Shown here in pieces: positions 1-9,908 of a DNA stretch of 64,000 nt. Position 1 is the first letter of the stretch; the number at the start of each line of letters is the position of its first letter. The notes beneath the pieces were generated by a model. That model was not told the DNA's origin, did no database searches, and saw only the letters and a program-made list of their open reading frames with translations. The DNA is taken from NCBI RefSeq assembly GCF_003597125.1, contig NZ_QYYA01000004.1:124001-188000 (forward strand), in the 5' to 3' direction. A program made the translations under genes and the position numbers. This stretch comes from Alcanivorax profundi. Lineage in GTDB: Bacteria > Pseudomonadota > Gammaproteobacteria > Pseudomonadales > Alcanivoracaceae.

Positions 1-1654
1 ACAACACCCGCCGCATATCTGACAACAACTGGCTCAGATAGGTGGTAAACCGTGCCGCATCTGCCCCATCAATGACACGGTGGTCATAGGACAAACTCAA
101 CGGCAAGGTCAGCCGCGGGACAAACTGATTGCCATCCCACACCGGTTGCATATCCGAACGGCTCACCCCGAGGATGGCCACTTCCGGCCAGTTCACAATG
201 GGCGTAAACGCCGTGCCACCAATACCGCCCAGCGACGAGATACTGAACGTACCTCCCTTCATGTCCGCCGGGGTGAGTTTGCGATTGCGCGCCTTCTCCG
301 CCAGCTCGCCCATTTCCAGGGCGATTTCTTTGAGGGTTTTCTTGTCCGCTTCCTTGATCACCGGCACCACCAAACCATTGGGGGTATCCACCGCAATACC
401 GATGTTGATGTAGTGCTTGTGAATCAGGGCTTCGCCACTGTTCTCAAGTGAACTATTGAAGCGTGGAAACTCCTTCAGCGCCTTGGCACAAGCGGCCACC
501 AGGAACGCCAGCATGGTGAGCTTGACGCCTTCCCGTTCCAGCGCCTTGTTCTGCTGCTTGCGGAAGGCTTCCAGGTCAGTGATATCCGCATTGTCATGCT
601 GGGTCACATGGGGAATGGTCAACCAGGAACGATGCAGGTTCTGGGCAGACACCTTACGCAATTTGTTCAGCTCTTCGCGCTCGACATCCCCAAACTGACT
701 GAAATCGATCTCCGGCAGATCCAGCGACACTCCACCACTGCCGGTTGCCGGCGCGCTCTGTGATTCCAGGCGCTGTTTCACCCAGGCATGCACATCCTCT
801 TTGAGGATACGATCCTTGGGACCGGTTCCGGTCACCTGCCCCAGATCCACGCCCATTTCCCGGGCCAGCTTGCGCACCGCCGGCCCGGCATGAACTGCCT
901 TGCCGGGAGAGTTTGCCGCTGCGGGAATAGCGGTGGAGGTCTGCGCGGGTTTGGCCTGCTCCTGCTTGTTCTGTTCCTGTTTATCGGAGGCACTGGTCTG
1001 CGATACAGAAGCAGACGACGTTGCGGTGTTTTCTGTCGCGTTGGGCGCCGCATCACCACCGGATACCGCCAGCGTCAGCAAGGGATCACCGGTACTGACC
1101 TTGTCACCCACCTTGATGATCACGGACTCCACGGTGCCCGCCTGGGGCGCCGGGATTTCCAGCGATGCCTTGTCGGACTCCAGCACCGCGATCACCTGCT
1201 CGGCCTCCAGCACATCCCCTGCCGCCACACTCACTTCGATGATCTCGGCACCATCGATATCACCCAGGTCCGGCACCGTCACGGTTTCCGTGCGCGATTC
1301 CGTGCCGCTGGCTGACTTGGCTGGTGCCTGCTCAGCCTCTGGCTGAGGCGCGGTTTCCTGCTCGGTTGGCGTGTCAGTTGTTGCTTCTTCCTGCGACGGG
1401 GCGTTGTCATCCGCCCCTGAATCGGCCTCGACCTCCAGCAGGTCATCCCCTTCCTTGACCCGGTCCCCCACCTTCACGTTGATGGCAGTGACCTTGCCGG
1501 CTTTCGGAGCCGGGACTTCCACTGTGGCCTTGTCGGATTCCAGTACCACAATGGTATCTTCCGCGGCGATGGTATCGCCGACTTTTACGCTGATCTCGAT
1601 GACGTCAACAGGATCACTGCTGCCCACATCGGGAACCTGAATCTTCTCACTCAC
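1..1654 (-). CDS. aceF: Pyruvate dehydrogenase E2, dihydrolipoyllysine acetyltransferase (3' end cut by window)
   Basis: E2 core of the cytoplasmic pyruvate dehydrogenase complex; moves the acetyl group from E1 to CoA. Two lipoyl domains are visible, each with an ESDKA motif (lipoyl lysines K42 and K162), joined by Ala/Pro/Glu-rich linkers. A peripheral-subunit-binding domain follows at about residues 250-295, then the catalytic domain with the HxxxDG motif (H525, D529). The GTG start at 1654 follows AGGAG. Codon 551 ends at base 2 and base 1 fits the first base of a stop codon, so the protein is essentially complete at 551 residues, normal for a two-lipoyl E2. It lies 37 bp downstream of aceE and is presumably co-transcribed. 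Confidence 0.97.
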   Translation of the reverse strand, partial: MSEKIQVPDVGSSDPVDVIEISVKVGDTIAAEDTIVVLESDKATVEVPAPKAGKVTAINVKVGDRVKEGDDLLEVEADSGADDNAPSQEEATTDTPTEQETAPQPEAEQAPAKSASGTESRTETVTVPDLGDIDGAEIIEVSVAAGDVLEAEQVIAVLESDKASLEIPAPQAGTVESVIIKVGDKVSTGDPLLTLAVSGGDAAPNATENTATSSASVSQTSASDKQEQNKQEQAKPAQTSTAIPAAANSPGKAVHAGPAVRKLAREMGVDLGQVTGTGPKDRILKEDVHAWVKQRLESQSAPATGSGGVSLDLPEIDFSQFGDVEREELNKLRKVSAQNLHRSWLTIPHVTQHDNADITDLEAFRKQQNKALEREGVKLTMLAFLVAACAKALKEFPRFNSSLENSGEALIHKHYINIGIAVDTPNGLVVPVIKEADKKTLKEIALEMGELAEKARNRKLTPADMKGGTFSISSLGGIGGTAFTPIVNWPEVAILGVSRSDMQPVWDGNQFVPRLTLPLSLSYDHRVIDGADAARFTTYLSQLLSDMRRVL

Positions 1655-1691
1655 ACCAGTCTCCTTTTAGTGAGATTGTCTTGAGGTGCGA

Positions 1692-4364
1692 TCAATGCAT
1701 CACCGGATAGGGTTTATCCGTGTCGATGCCATATTGTTCGATGGCCTGCTTCACTGTGGCGGCATCCACCTTGCCTTCCTTGCGCAGCGCGTTCAGCGCC
1801 GCCAGCACCACGAAGTGACGGTCCACCTCAAAGAAGTGACGCAACTTCTGGCGCGAGTCACTGCGACCGAAGCCGTCGGTGCCCAACACGGAGTAAGGGG
1901 ATTTCACCCAGGGACGAATCTGGTCGGCAAAGCTGCGCATGTAATCGGTCGATGCGATCACCGGGCCTTCGCGGCCATCCAGGCATTTCTCGACCCAGTT
2001 CTGCTCGCGCTCGCTGTCCGGATGGAGCAGCTCGTCACGGTCTTTCTGGATACCTTCACGACGCAGCTCATTGAAGCTGGTGACGCTCCACACGTCCGCG
2101 GCGATGCCGAAGTCCTCGCGCAGCAGCTCAGCGGCGGCCTCCACTTCACGCAGGATAGTACCGCTGCCCAGCAGCTGAACCCGTGGCGACCTCTTGGTCT
2201 TGCCCTTGCCTTCGCGCAGCAGGTACATGCCGCGGCGGATGCCTTCTTGGGCCCCTTCCGGCATGGCGCCATGCACGTAGTTCTCGTTCATCAGTGTCAG
2301 GTAGTAGAAGACTTTTTCGTTGTCTTCGTACATGCGCTTGAGGCCATCGTGCAGGATCACCGCCAGCTCGTAGCTGTAGGTCGGATCGTAGCTGACGCAG
2401 TTGGGGATGGTGCCCGCCAGAATATGGCTGTGGCCATCCTGATGCTGGAGGCCTTCGCCGTTGAGCGTGGTACGGCCAGCGGTGGCACCCAGCAGGAAGC
2501 CTCGGGCCTGGCTGTCACCTGCCGCCCAAGCCAGATCGCCGATACGCTGGAAGCCGAACATGGAGTAGTAGATGTAGAACGGAATCAGGGCAAAGTTGTG
2601 CACGCTGTAGCTGGTGGCCGCTGCCAGCCAGCCGGACATGGCCCCCGCTTCGTTGATGCCCTCTTCCAGGATGCGACCCTTTTTGTCTTCGCGGTAATAC
2701 ATCACCTGGCCAGCATCTTCCGGCTCGTACTTCTGACCGCCGGAAGAATAGATGCCCAGCTGACGGAACAGCCCTTCCATCCCGAAGGTGCGGGCCTCAT
2801 CGGGCACAATCGGCACCACCCGGTCGCCAATCTGCTTGTCCTTGATCAGCGCACTCATCATGCGCACGAAGGCCATGGTGGTGGAGATTTCGCGATCACC
2901 ACTGCCTTCCAGAAAACTGGCAAACACATCAAGGCCCGGAATAGTCAGCGCCTGACTGGCCTGCTGACGACGCACTGGCATGTATCCACCGAGCTTGTTG
3001 CGCTGTTCATTCATGTAGCGCAGTTCCGCTGACTCAGGATCCGGCCGGTAGTAAGGCACGTCCTTGAGTTGCTCGTCGGTAAAAGGCATGTCGAACCGGT
3101 CGCGGAATTCCTTGAGACTTTCCAGATCCAGCTTCTTCATCTGGTGGGTCTTGTTCACCGCCTCACCAGCACCGGTGGCATAGCCTTTTACGGTCTTGGC
3201 CAGAATCACGGTGGGACGCCCGGTGTGTTTGGTGGCCTCATGGTAAGCCGCGTACACCTTGAACGGGTCATGGCCACCACGGTTGAGGCGATAGATGTCC
3301 TCGTCGGACATGTGCGCCACCAACTCCTTCAGCTCCGGATAAGCGCCGAAGAAATGCTCGCGGGTGTAGGCGCCGCCGTTCTTCTTGTAGGCCTGATACT
3401 CGCCATCCACGCACTCTTCCATACGGCGGCGCAGCAAGCCCTGGTTATCTTTTTCAAGCAGGGGATCCCACAAACGCCCCCAGACCACCTTGATCACATT
3501 CCAGCCTGCACCCCGGAACACGCCTTCCAGTTCCTGAATGATCTTGCCGTTACCCCGTACCGGGCCATCCAGACGCTGCAGGTTACAGTTGACCACAAAC
3601 ACCAGGTTATCCAGCTTCTCGCGGCCGGCCAAAGCCAGCGCACCGAGGGATTCCGGCTCGTCCATCTCGCCATCGCCCATGAAGGCCCACACCTTGCGGT
3701 TGTCCTTCTGGATCAGCTCCCGGTTCTGCAGGTACTTCATGATGTGGGCCTGATAGATGGCCTGGATCGGCCCCAGCCCCATGGACACGGTGGGGAATTG
3801 CCAGAAATCCGGCATCAGCCACGGGTGCGGGTAAGACGACAGACCCTGCCCGTCCACTTCGCGACGGAAATTATCCAGTTGCTCTTCGCTGATACGCCCT
3901 TCCAGATAGGCCCGCGCATACACGCCCGGCGCCGAGTGACCCTGAAAGAACACCAGGTCCCCTTCGTTTTCATCGCTGGGGGCCCGGAAGAAATGGTTGA
4001 ACCCCACGTCATACAGGGTGGCCGACGAAGCGAAGGAGGCAATATGGCCACCCAGTTCATCGTCGTTGTTCATGTTTGCCCGCATCACCATGGCAAGCGC
4101 ATTCCAGCGCACCAGGGAACGGATACGGCGTTCCATGAATACATCACCGGGAATGGAGGCTTCGTCTTGCGGGGAAATGGTGTTCAGGTAGGGGGTGTTG
4201 AGATGGGTACGGTGGATGCCCTGTTCCTGGGCTTCGTTGGCAATGACATCGAGAAGCCAGGCAGCCCGTTCCGGGCCTTCCCGCTCGACCACTGATTCCA
4301 GTGCGTCCAGCCATTCCCGTGTTTCAGCGGGATCCATATCATCAAAAAAACTGCGTTTCTGCAT
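1692..4364 (-). CDS. aceE: Pyruvate dehydrogenase E1 component, homodimeric type
   Basis: Thiamine-diphosphate-dependent decarboxylase that converts pyruvate to an acetyl group on the E2 lipoyl arm, feeding the TCA cycle and fatty-acid synthesis. The 890-residue length is that of the single-chain gammaproteobacterial E1. The ThDP-binding signature GDGEMDEPES is present near residue 230, closing about 30 residues later with NCN. The N-terminus (MQKRSFFDDMDPAETREW) aligns with the usual E1 start. It is the first gene of aceE-aceF. The preceding 200 bp contain a plausible sigma-70 promoter. No lpd gene follows within the window. Confidence 0.98.
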   Translation of the reverse strand: MQKRSFFDDMDPAETREWLDALESVVEREGPERAAWLLDVIANEAQEQGIHRTHLNTPYLNTISPQDEASIPGDVFMERRIRSLVRWNALAMVMRANMNNDDELGGHIASFASSATLYDVGFNHFFRAPSDENEGDLVFFQGHSAPGVYARAYLEGRISEEQLDNFRREVDGQGLSSYPHPWLMPDFWQFPTVSMGLGPIQAIYQAHIMKYLQNRELIQKDNRKVWAFMGDGEMDEPESLGALALAGREKLDNLVFVVNCNLQRLDGPVRGNGKIIQELEGVFRGAGWNVIKVVWGRLWDPLLEKDNQGLLRRRMEECVDGEYQAYKKNGGAYTREHFFGAYPELKELVAHMSDEDIYRLNRGGHDPFKVYAAYHEATKHTGRPTVILAKTVKGYATGAGEAVNKTHQMKKLDLESLKEFRDRFDMPFTDEQLKDVPYYRPDPESAELRYMNEQRNKLGGYMPVRRQQASQALTIPGLDVFASFLEGSGDREISTTMAFVRMMSALIKDKQIGDRVVPIVPDEARTFGMEGLFRQLGIYSSGGQKYEPEDAGQVMYYREDKKGRILEEGINEAGAMSGWLAAATSYSVHNFALIPFYIYYSMFGFQRIGDLAWAAGDSQARGFLLGATAGRTTLNGEGLQHQDGHSHILAGTIPNCVSYDPTYSYELAVILHDGLKRMYEDNEKVFYYLTLMNENYVHGAMPEGAQEGIRRGMYLLREGKGKTKRSPRVQLLGSGTILREVEAAAELLREDFGIAADVWSVTSFNELRREGIQKDRDELLHPDSEREQNWVEKCLDGREGPVIASTDYMRSFADQIRPWVKSPYSVLGTDGFGRSDSRQKLRHFFEVDRHFVVLAALNALRKEGKVDAATVKQAIEQYGIDTDKPYPVMH

Positions 4365-4466
4365 GGGCGTGCGTCCTTTTTCGCGTAGCCAGGCGGCCTT
4401 GCAGGATCACTGCAAAACCGCAAAAAAACCCAAGGGTGTCTGGGCCGAGCGGATCACTCGTTGTCA

Positions 4467-4497
4467 TTTATACTAGCCGGGGTGACCGGCGGGTCAA
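4467..4497 (-). promoter_or_regulatory. Putative sigma-70 promoter of aceEF
   Basis: On the minus strand TTGACC (4497-4492) is followed after 16-19 bp by overlapping -10 candidates TAGTAT and TATAAA (about 4475-4467). This places transcription start about 95 bp before the aceE ATG. It lies in the 203-bp gap between aceE and ampE. No regulator site was identified. Confidence 0.5.
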
Positions 4498-4567
4498 ATG
4501 ACGAAAAGCATCAGTTTTCATGGCGTTAGACTAGCGCGAGCGTCACTGCTGCACCATGCGACCAAAG

Positions 4568-5410
4568 TCAGGCCAGCAATACCCAGAGCGCGCAGGCGAT
4601 CAACCAGATCGCCACACAGCGCAACACCAGGCCCTGTAATTCTTCCATCGGCTGCATGCGCTCAAGCAATGAACTCTGTTCGTCAATGGGACTGAGATCC
4701 GATGCGGCCCGGGCAGCATCCAGCAGCAGGCTGGCAGCAGCCTCGTCGCTATTGGCCAGAGAAAACCAGCGATGCCGCATGCTATCCATGACAGCGGCGA
4801 AATCCCCCGCCAGCGCCATGCTAAGCACCAGTAAACGTTGCACTGGCCAGCTCATCCAGCGATGCAGGGTCGCGATCGCAGAGGACTCCACCCCAACCCG
4901 TTGCAACCAGGCCTGATTCATCACCCACAGAAAGGCCCCGGGCAAACCCAGCACCATCAACCAGAAGATCACCGCAAAGACACGAAATTCACGCGCCAGG
5001 GCACGCTCGGATAATTGCTCTTGATAGGCAATCTCGGTGGGATCGCCTGTCACACCAAATTCTTCACTGGCCAAGGCAGCGAACCCTTCCGGGTCATTCA
5101 TGCGTCCACGCACCAGAAGCTCATCCACATGCCGAAACTCACTTTGCCCGCCCATTAACCAGACAAGCACCAGCAGAGCCATCAACAGCCACAACCACTG
5201 CGCCCAGAACCCCTGTAACGCACACCCCAGCAACGCCAATAACACTGACGGCAGCAACACCGCCAGTAGATACAGCAAGGGCCCATTCCCCAGCCGGTTA
5301 CCCAGACTCTGAAGCCATGTCTGGTGACGGCTTCGCAGCGTAAGCCACTGAGGCCAACTGACCTCCAGACGACGCAACCCCAGCACCAGAATCAACACCA
5401 GAAACTTCAT
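4568..5410 (-). CDS. ampE: AmpE-like inner-membrane protein
   Basis: Integral membrane protein of the AmpE/CobD-related family (280 residues, close to the roughly 284 of E. coli AmpE). Several hydrophobic segments are visible: at the N-terminus, at about residues 45-85, near 150, and at the C-terminus. The charged stretch between them carries the GGQSEFRHVDELLVRGR region typical of AmpE. The start overlaps the end of ampD by four bases (ATGA), the classical ampDE arrangement. AmpE has been linked to beta-lactamase induction signalling, but its biochemical activity is not settled. Confidence 0.88.
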   Translation of the reverse strand: MKFLVLILVLGLRRLEVSWPQWLTLRSRHQTWLQSLGNRLGNGPLLYLLAVLLPSVLLALLGCALQGFWAQWLWLLMALLVLVWLMGGQSEFRHVDELLVRGRMNDPEGFAALASEEFGVTGDPTEIAYQEQLSERALAREFRVFAVIFWLMVLGLPGAFLWVMNQAWLQRVGVESSAIATLHRWMSWPVQRLLVLSMALAGDFAAVMDSMRHRWFSLANSDEAAASLLLDAARAASDLSPIDEQSSLLERMQPMEELQGLVLRCVAIWLIACALWVLLA

Positions 5411-5982
5411 GCCATTTCCTCCCTGAAACGGACCAGATCGTCACGGTAACGGGCCCATTGAAATGCCGGACCCGGATCGGTTTTGCGCCCGGGCGCGATA
5501 TGCTCATGGCCAGTGATGCGAGGGTCGGTGATCGCCGGATAGTGTTGCTGGAGCAACACGGTGAGCGCGGCCAGCGAGCGATACTGCGCGGCTTCATAGG
5601 GCACCGTATCCGCCCCTTCGAGCTCCACCCCAATAGAGTAATCATTGCAGTTGTCGCGCTGTTCAAACTGCGACACTCCCGCATGCCAGGCGCGTTTGTC
5701 ACAAGGAACAAACTGCAACAGGCTGCCATCGCGACGAATAAGGAAGTGGGAGGAAACCCGCAGTTCATGGATTTCCCGAAAATAGGGGTGCGCATCCGGG
5801 TCCAGCGCGTTGTTGAAAAGCGCCGGAATCCAGGGGCCACCGAACTGCCCCGGGGGTAAGCTGATGTTGTGGATCACCAGAAGGGAGATATCGTCGGGGT
5901 CGGGACGATCGTTGAAATTGGGAGAGGGGCACCAATGTGCCTGATCCAGTCGATGTCCGGTGAGGGTAAGCACCCGCGCCAA
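5407..5982 (-). CDS. ampD: 1,6-anhydro-N-acetylmuramyl-L-alanine amidase
   Basis: Cytoplasmic zinc amidase that removes the peptide from anhydromuropeptides during cell-wall recycling, so limiting the inducers that activate AmpR. It has the Amidase_2 fold with predicted zinc ligands H38 (VIHNIS), H159 and D169 in the GHEHIAPGRKTDPGP motif, and K167 as catalytic lysine. The 191-residue length and the HxxAPGRKTDPG signature distinguish cytoplasmic AmpD from periplasmic AmiD types. It is followed by ampE with a 4-bp overlap. Whether an inducible ampC exists cannot be judged from this window. Confidence 0.96.
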   Translation of the reverse strand: MARVLTLTGHRLDQAHWCPSPNFNDRPDPDDISLLVIHNISLPPGQFGGPWIPALFNNALDPDAHPYFREIHELRVSSHFLIRRDGSLLQFVPCDKRAWHAGVSQFEQRDNCNDYSIGVELEGADTVPYEAAQYRSLAALTVLLQQHYPAITDPRITGHEHIAPGRKTDPGPAFQWARYRDDLVRFREEMA

Positions 5983-6039
5983 CTCCTTGTCTGCAATGAC
6001 GGATGTCAGCGGCTAGCGGAGCCCGGGCAGGCAGCCCTG

Positions 6040-8274
6040 TTAATGTTGCATGCCCGCCTGCATCTTGCGCAGATCACCGATGACAGCTTCCAGGGCCCGG
6101 TCAAACAGGGCGCCTTCCTCAATGAGTTTAGCAGTCCCTTCATGCAGGGCAACGGCAAGGCTGTAAGCAGAAAATTCCTGCACTTTGATCCCGCGCCGGT
6201 TAGTGAAAACCAGTTTCAGCCCGGCACGAATATTGGCCGCGAGCTTGGCTCGGCGAGGCTCTTCTGCGTCCAGCAACTCAATCCACTGGCCAGGGGCCAG
6301 CTGGGACGCCTTTTTCACCAGGAAATGATTGTCAGGCAAACTTGCCTTTTCGGGCTCAGGCTCTGCAGTTTCTTCTGCCTTCACCGCCACCCTCTCAGTT
6401 TGGAGCCCCTTGAGCAACTGCTGGTGAACATCACGGAAAGACACCAGCAACTGGCGAGTTTCTGCCTCGTCGTAGCTGATCCGGGAAAGGCCGTCATGCA
6501 ACGTTTTCAACAGTTTCGGGCTGAGCGCCTTGAGCTTTTCCAACGCAGCCTGATCGCGGTGCTCGAGGACACTCCAGACTACCGCATCCACCACCTTCAC
6601 GTGCTGCTGCCAATCCGCACTCTGCTCACCTTCTCGCAACCAGGTCAGGTAGAGCACCTGCTGCCAGCCCTGGCGCAATAAGCGGACCACGACATCGGGA
6701 AGCTTGCGTCCCGCCATGCGCTTATCAAGGACGGCAACCACTTCCTGGCGCGCGTGTTCAGCCCGGGCCTTCCCTTCTTCCGCCTCCCGAACACGCTGCT
6801 CCACCTTCTCTGAGCGAGACTTCTGCCCATCGAAGAAGTGTTGAAACTCCTGTAAAAGTGAGGCGAAAAGGCTGGCATCATCTTCGAAGTCATCGATGAT
6901 TCGATGGACCGCCTGATTAATCCGTTGATACAGGTCATCCTGAATCCCTTGCTGGGGATCCCACTGACATCCCGCCCGGGCCAGCATGTTGAGCAGCTGG
7001 CGCGCCTCATGGTTGTCATTGCTGAAAAAGGATTTGTCGGTGATGGCGACTTTAAGCAGCGGAATCTGCAAACGCCCTAATAACGCCTTGATATCCGACG
7101 GCAAGCCTTCGTCATCGAGAATGAAGTCAAACAGCATGGAAACCAGATTAATGACATCATCATCTGCCTGGTCCAGTGCATGAATGGCTTCTCCGTGCTC
7201 AGTATCGAGCATCTCGGACAGATCTTCCTTAAGAGTGACCCGCTCACCCTCCTGATCATCAAGGCTACGCTCCACCCGCTGCAGACGATTCAATACTCCC
7301 AGCAAATCATCCGAGCTGACCTGATGAACCGACGCAGGATTGGCCACTGGCGCACCGTTCATATAAGGAACGCCATTTTGCATTACCGCCATGGGCGCAT
7401 TCATAGCTGCCGCGCCACCTGCCCCCGTGGCTGGAGACACACCACCACCCTGCATCCCGCGCATGGTGACCAGCAGCTCCTGCAGCAACCCGAACATCTG
7501 GTCATTCATCTGCCCGCCGCCCATGGCATGCCCTTCGCCACCCTCGGCGGAGCGCCCCAGCGAACGATTACCCGGCTTACGAGCAGGCGCGATAGGAGCC
7601 GATTTCATATCCGGGAGTACCCCGGCATCAATCAGGATCTTGTTCGCCTCGCTAATCATATAGCCTGTTTCGGCCATGACTTCGCGCTCAAACAACTTCA
7701 GCACGATCAGGCGGGCCTTGATGTCGATAGAGAGCTTCTCAAGCCCATCGTTAAAGGCCGACATCAGTTTGCGGGGTTCCAGGGGATTATTTTTTTCAGA
7801 AAGAGAAACCTTGCCTTCCAGCAAGTACTCAATGCGGTGAGTAAGTACTCGCATCTGCTCATCGCAGCCGTTTCTGGCGCGTCGAGCCATATTGTCTAGC
7901 GCAACGGAAGTTTCCAGCTCATCTTCATTCACCAGGCTCAGAGAGTCCAGATCTACCGGCGCATCCAGAGCCGAAGGCGCTTCGGATAGAGGCTTCATTC
8001 CCTGAAACTGATTAACCAATGACTGACGGAAACCGGTTTCAAGGCCCGCCCGCTGGATACGCAGCTCTCGCATGGCCTCGAAATAGCGTTCGCGCTCGTT
8101 ATCCGTTTCCTTCTCTGCCAGATCGTAAAGGGCATCGTCAGCCCCATCCAGCATGTCACTCAAATAGGCAGATACCAGTTTCAGGTAGCCATCACGGACC
8201 TTTTCCAGCGGACGCGGCAGCTGGCTTGGTGCCGCATTGCCGGTCACAGGCTTGAGTTTGGTGACATTGGACAT
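6040..8274 (-). CDS. DUF1631 family protein
   Basis: A 744-residue soluble protein of the DUF1631 family, found in many gammaproteobacteria and sometimes labelled thymidine phosphorylase without support. It is rich in acidic and helical sequence. A low-complexity Gly/Met/Ala stretch (about residues 245-320) separates an N-terminal helical part from the conserved C-terminal part. A Lys/Arg/Glu-rich coiled-coil-like segment lies around residues 485-515. There is no signal peptide, membrane segment or catalytic motif that I recognise. It sits 57 bp upstream of ampD on the same strand; function unknown. Confidence 0.85.
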   Translation of the reverse strand: MSNVTKLKPVTGNAAPSQLPRPLEKVRDGYLKLVSAYLSDMLDGADDALYDLAEKETDNERERYFEAMRELRIQRAGLETGFRQSLVNQFQGMKPLSEAPSALDAPVDLDSLSLVNEDELETSVALDNMARRARNGCDEQMRVLTHRIEYLLEGKVSLSEKNNPLEPRKLMSAFNDGLEKLSIDIKARLIVLKLFEREVMAETGYMISEANKILIDAGVLPDMKSAPIAPARKPGNRSLGRSAEGGEGHAMGGGQMNDQMFGLLQELLVTMRGMQGGGVSPATGAGGAAAMNAPMAVMQNGVPYMNGAPVANPASVHQVSSDDLLGVLNRLQRVERSLDDQEGERVTLKEDLSEMLDTEHGEAIHALDQADDDVINLVSMLFDFILDDEGLPSDIKALLGRLQIPLLKVAITDKSFFSNDNHEARQLLNMLARAGCQWDPQQGIQDDLYQRINQAVHRIIDDFEDDASLFASLLQEFQHFFDGQKSRSEKVEQRVREAEEGKARAEHARQEVVAVLDKRMAGRKLPDVVVRLLRQGWQQVLYLTWLREGEQSADWQQHVKVVDAVVWSVLEHRDQAALEKLKALSPKLLKTLHDGLSRISYDEAETRQLLVSFRDVHQQLLKGLQTERVAVKAEETAEPEPEKASLPDNHFLVKKASQLAPGQWIELLDAEEPRRAKLAANIRAGLKLVFTNRRGIKVQEFSAYSLAVALHEGTAKLIEEGALFDRALEAVIGDLRKMQAGMQH

Positions 8275-8471
8275 GGAACCCCCAGCGGCGAGTCCGCCTC
8301 ATCGGGACAAATAATTTGATACTTATAACTTACCACACAACCAAGCATACGAATTTTGAACTAGTTGGCACATGAACCAAAGTATAGGTTTGGCTTCCTG
8401 ACCTGCCAACGCTTTTCATGCCCGGCGAATTCCCCTAGCCTAAGGCTTTTCAGGGGTTCTGGACGATAGCC

Positions 8472-9809
8472 ATGGATGCAACCGTTACAATTCTCAAACA
8501 GATAAGTGGTATTTTGTGGGGATGGCCGGCACTCATCCTCATCGCCGGCACCGGCATCTACCTGACACTGGTTCTTCGCTTCCTTCCCCTGCGCCAGCTG
8601 GGCTTTGGTTTTCGCCAGATGTTTGGCCCCCAGACAGGGGTTGGCACCATTGGCGCCAGTGCCGCACTGGCCACCTCTCTCTCTGCCACCATCGGCACCG
8701 GCAATATTGTCGGGGTTGCCACCGCTATCCACTCTGGCGGCCCGGGCGCACTGGTCTGGATGTGGCTGATCGCCCTGGTCGGCATGGCCACCAAATACGC
8801 GGAAGCCGTACTGGCCGTGCATTACCGCGAAAAAGACGCTGCCGGCCAATATGTCGGCGGCCCCATGTACTACATTCAGAATGGTCTCGGCCGAAACTGG
8901 CGCTGGATGGCCCTGGCCTTTGCGGTGTTCGGCATGCTGGCAGGCTTCGGCATTGGCAACAGTGTGCAAGCGAACTCGGTGGCACACGGGTTAAGTGACA
9001 GCTTTGGCCTACCCACCTGGGTCACCGGTGTCACTCTGGCCGTGCTGGTCGGACTTGTCGTACTGGGCGGCATGAAACGGATCGCCACGGTGGCGACCTT
9101 CATCGTGCCTTTCATGGCACTGGCCTACCTGCTGGCAGGCCTGATCGTGCTGGTGGACCACGCCAGCGCCATCCCGGACGCCCTGGCGCTCTGCTTCGAA
9201 AGCGCGTTTACCGGGACAGCCGCGGCCGGCGGGTTCGCCGGTGCACTGGTGAAAGAAGCGATCCGCTTCGGTGTTGCCCGGGGCATTTTCTCCAATGAAG
9301 CCGGCCTTGGCAGCGCGCCCATCGCCCACGCCTCTGCCAACACCGACCATCCTGCTCGCCAGGGGTCCATCGCGATGCTGGGCACCTTTATCGACACCAT
9401 TATTGTCTGCTCCATTACCGGACTGGCAATCGTATCTACCGGGGTCTGGACCAGCGGTGCAGAGGGCGCACCACTGTCCGCCATGGCGTTCTCTGCCACT
9501 TTTGGCGACCTTGGCAATGCCATCGTTGCCTGCAGTCTCGCCATTTTTGCTTTTACCACCCTGCTAGGCTGGAGCCTGTACAGCGAACGGTGCACCCAAT
9601 TCCTGTTTGGCCCCAAGGCCGTCATGCCGTTTCGGGTCGTCTGGGTAATCGCCATACCTCTGGGCGCCGTGGTCAGCCTGAATTTCGTTTGGGCGCTCGC
9701 CGACATCATGAATATCCTGATGGCGGTACCCAACTTGATCGCTCTGCTATTATTATCGCCCATTGTGCTTCAGCTGAGCCGCGAGTTTTTTAATCGCAAG
9801 GCCCCCTGA
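8472..9809 (+). CDS. Sodium:alanine/glycine symporter, AGCS family
   Basis: Inner-membrane secondary transporter predicted to import alanine or glycine with Na+. The 445 residues form about ten to eleven hydrophobic segments. Family signatures include the N-terminal GTGIYLTLVLRFLPLRQL region, the GTGNIVGVATAI sodium-site motif at about residues 75-90, and FSNEAGLGSAPIAHA around residue 275. It is monocistronic or leads into nadC 99 bp downstream. The substrate is inferred from family only; alanine, glycine and D-forms are all possible. Confidence 0.93.
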   Translation: MDATVTILKQISGILWGWPALILIAGTGIYLTLVLRFLPLRQLGFGFRQMFGPQTGVGTIGASAALATSLSATIGTGNIVGVATAIHSGGPGALVWMWLIALVGMATKYAEAVLAVHYREKDAAGQYVGGPMYYIQNGLGRNWRWMALAFAVFGMLAGFGIGNSVQANSVAHGLSDSFGLPTWVTGVTLAVLVGLVVLGGMKRIATVATFIVPFMALAYLLAGLIVLVDHASAIPDALALCFESAFTGTAAAGGFAGALVKEAIRFGVARGIFSNEAGLGSAPIAHASANTDHPARQGSIAMLGTFIDTIIVCSITGLAIVSTGVWTSGAEGAPLSAMAFSATFGDLGNAIVACSLAIFAFTTLLGWSLYSERCTQFLFGPKAVMPFRVVWVIAIPLGAVVSLNFVWALADIMNILMAVPNLIALLLLSPIVLQLSREFFNRKAP

Positions 9810-9847
9810 CAGATTTATAAATGCTTATTTGCCCACGACCACTGCCC

Positions 9848-9870
9848 GGCAGGCTCTATTGATGCCTGCC
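9848..9870 (+). terminator. Hairpin between the symporter gene and nadC
   Basis: GGCAGGC and GCCTGCC form a perfect 7-bp stem around a 9-nt loop, 39 bp after the symporter stop. There is no T-tract after it, so it may be an attenuating or mRNA-stabilising hairpin rather than a simple terminator. Confidence 0.35.
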
Positions 9871-9908
9871 TCGCAGTTCCCGTCTGGCTCGATATTCCGG
9901 AACAAAAC

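Noticed and set aside
1686-3032. Long open frame on the plus strand inside aceE
   Set aside because: Antisense shadow of aceE; composition and lack of recognisable domains argue against a gene.
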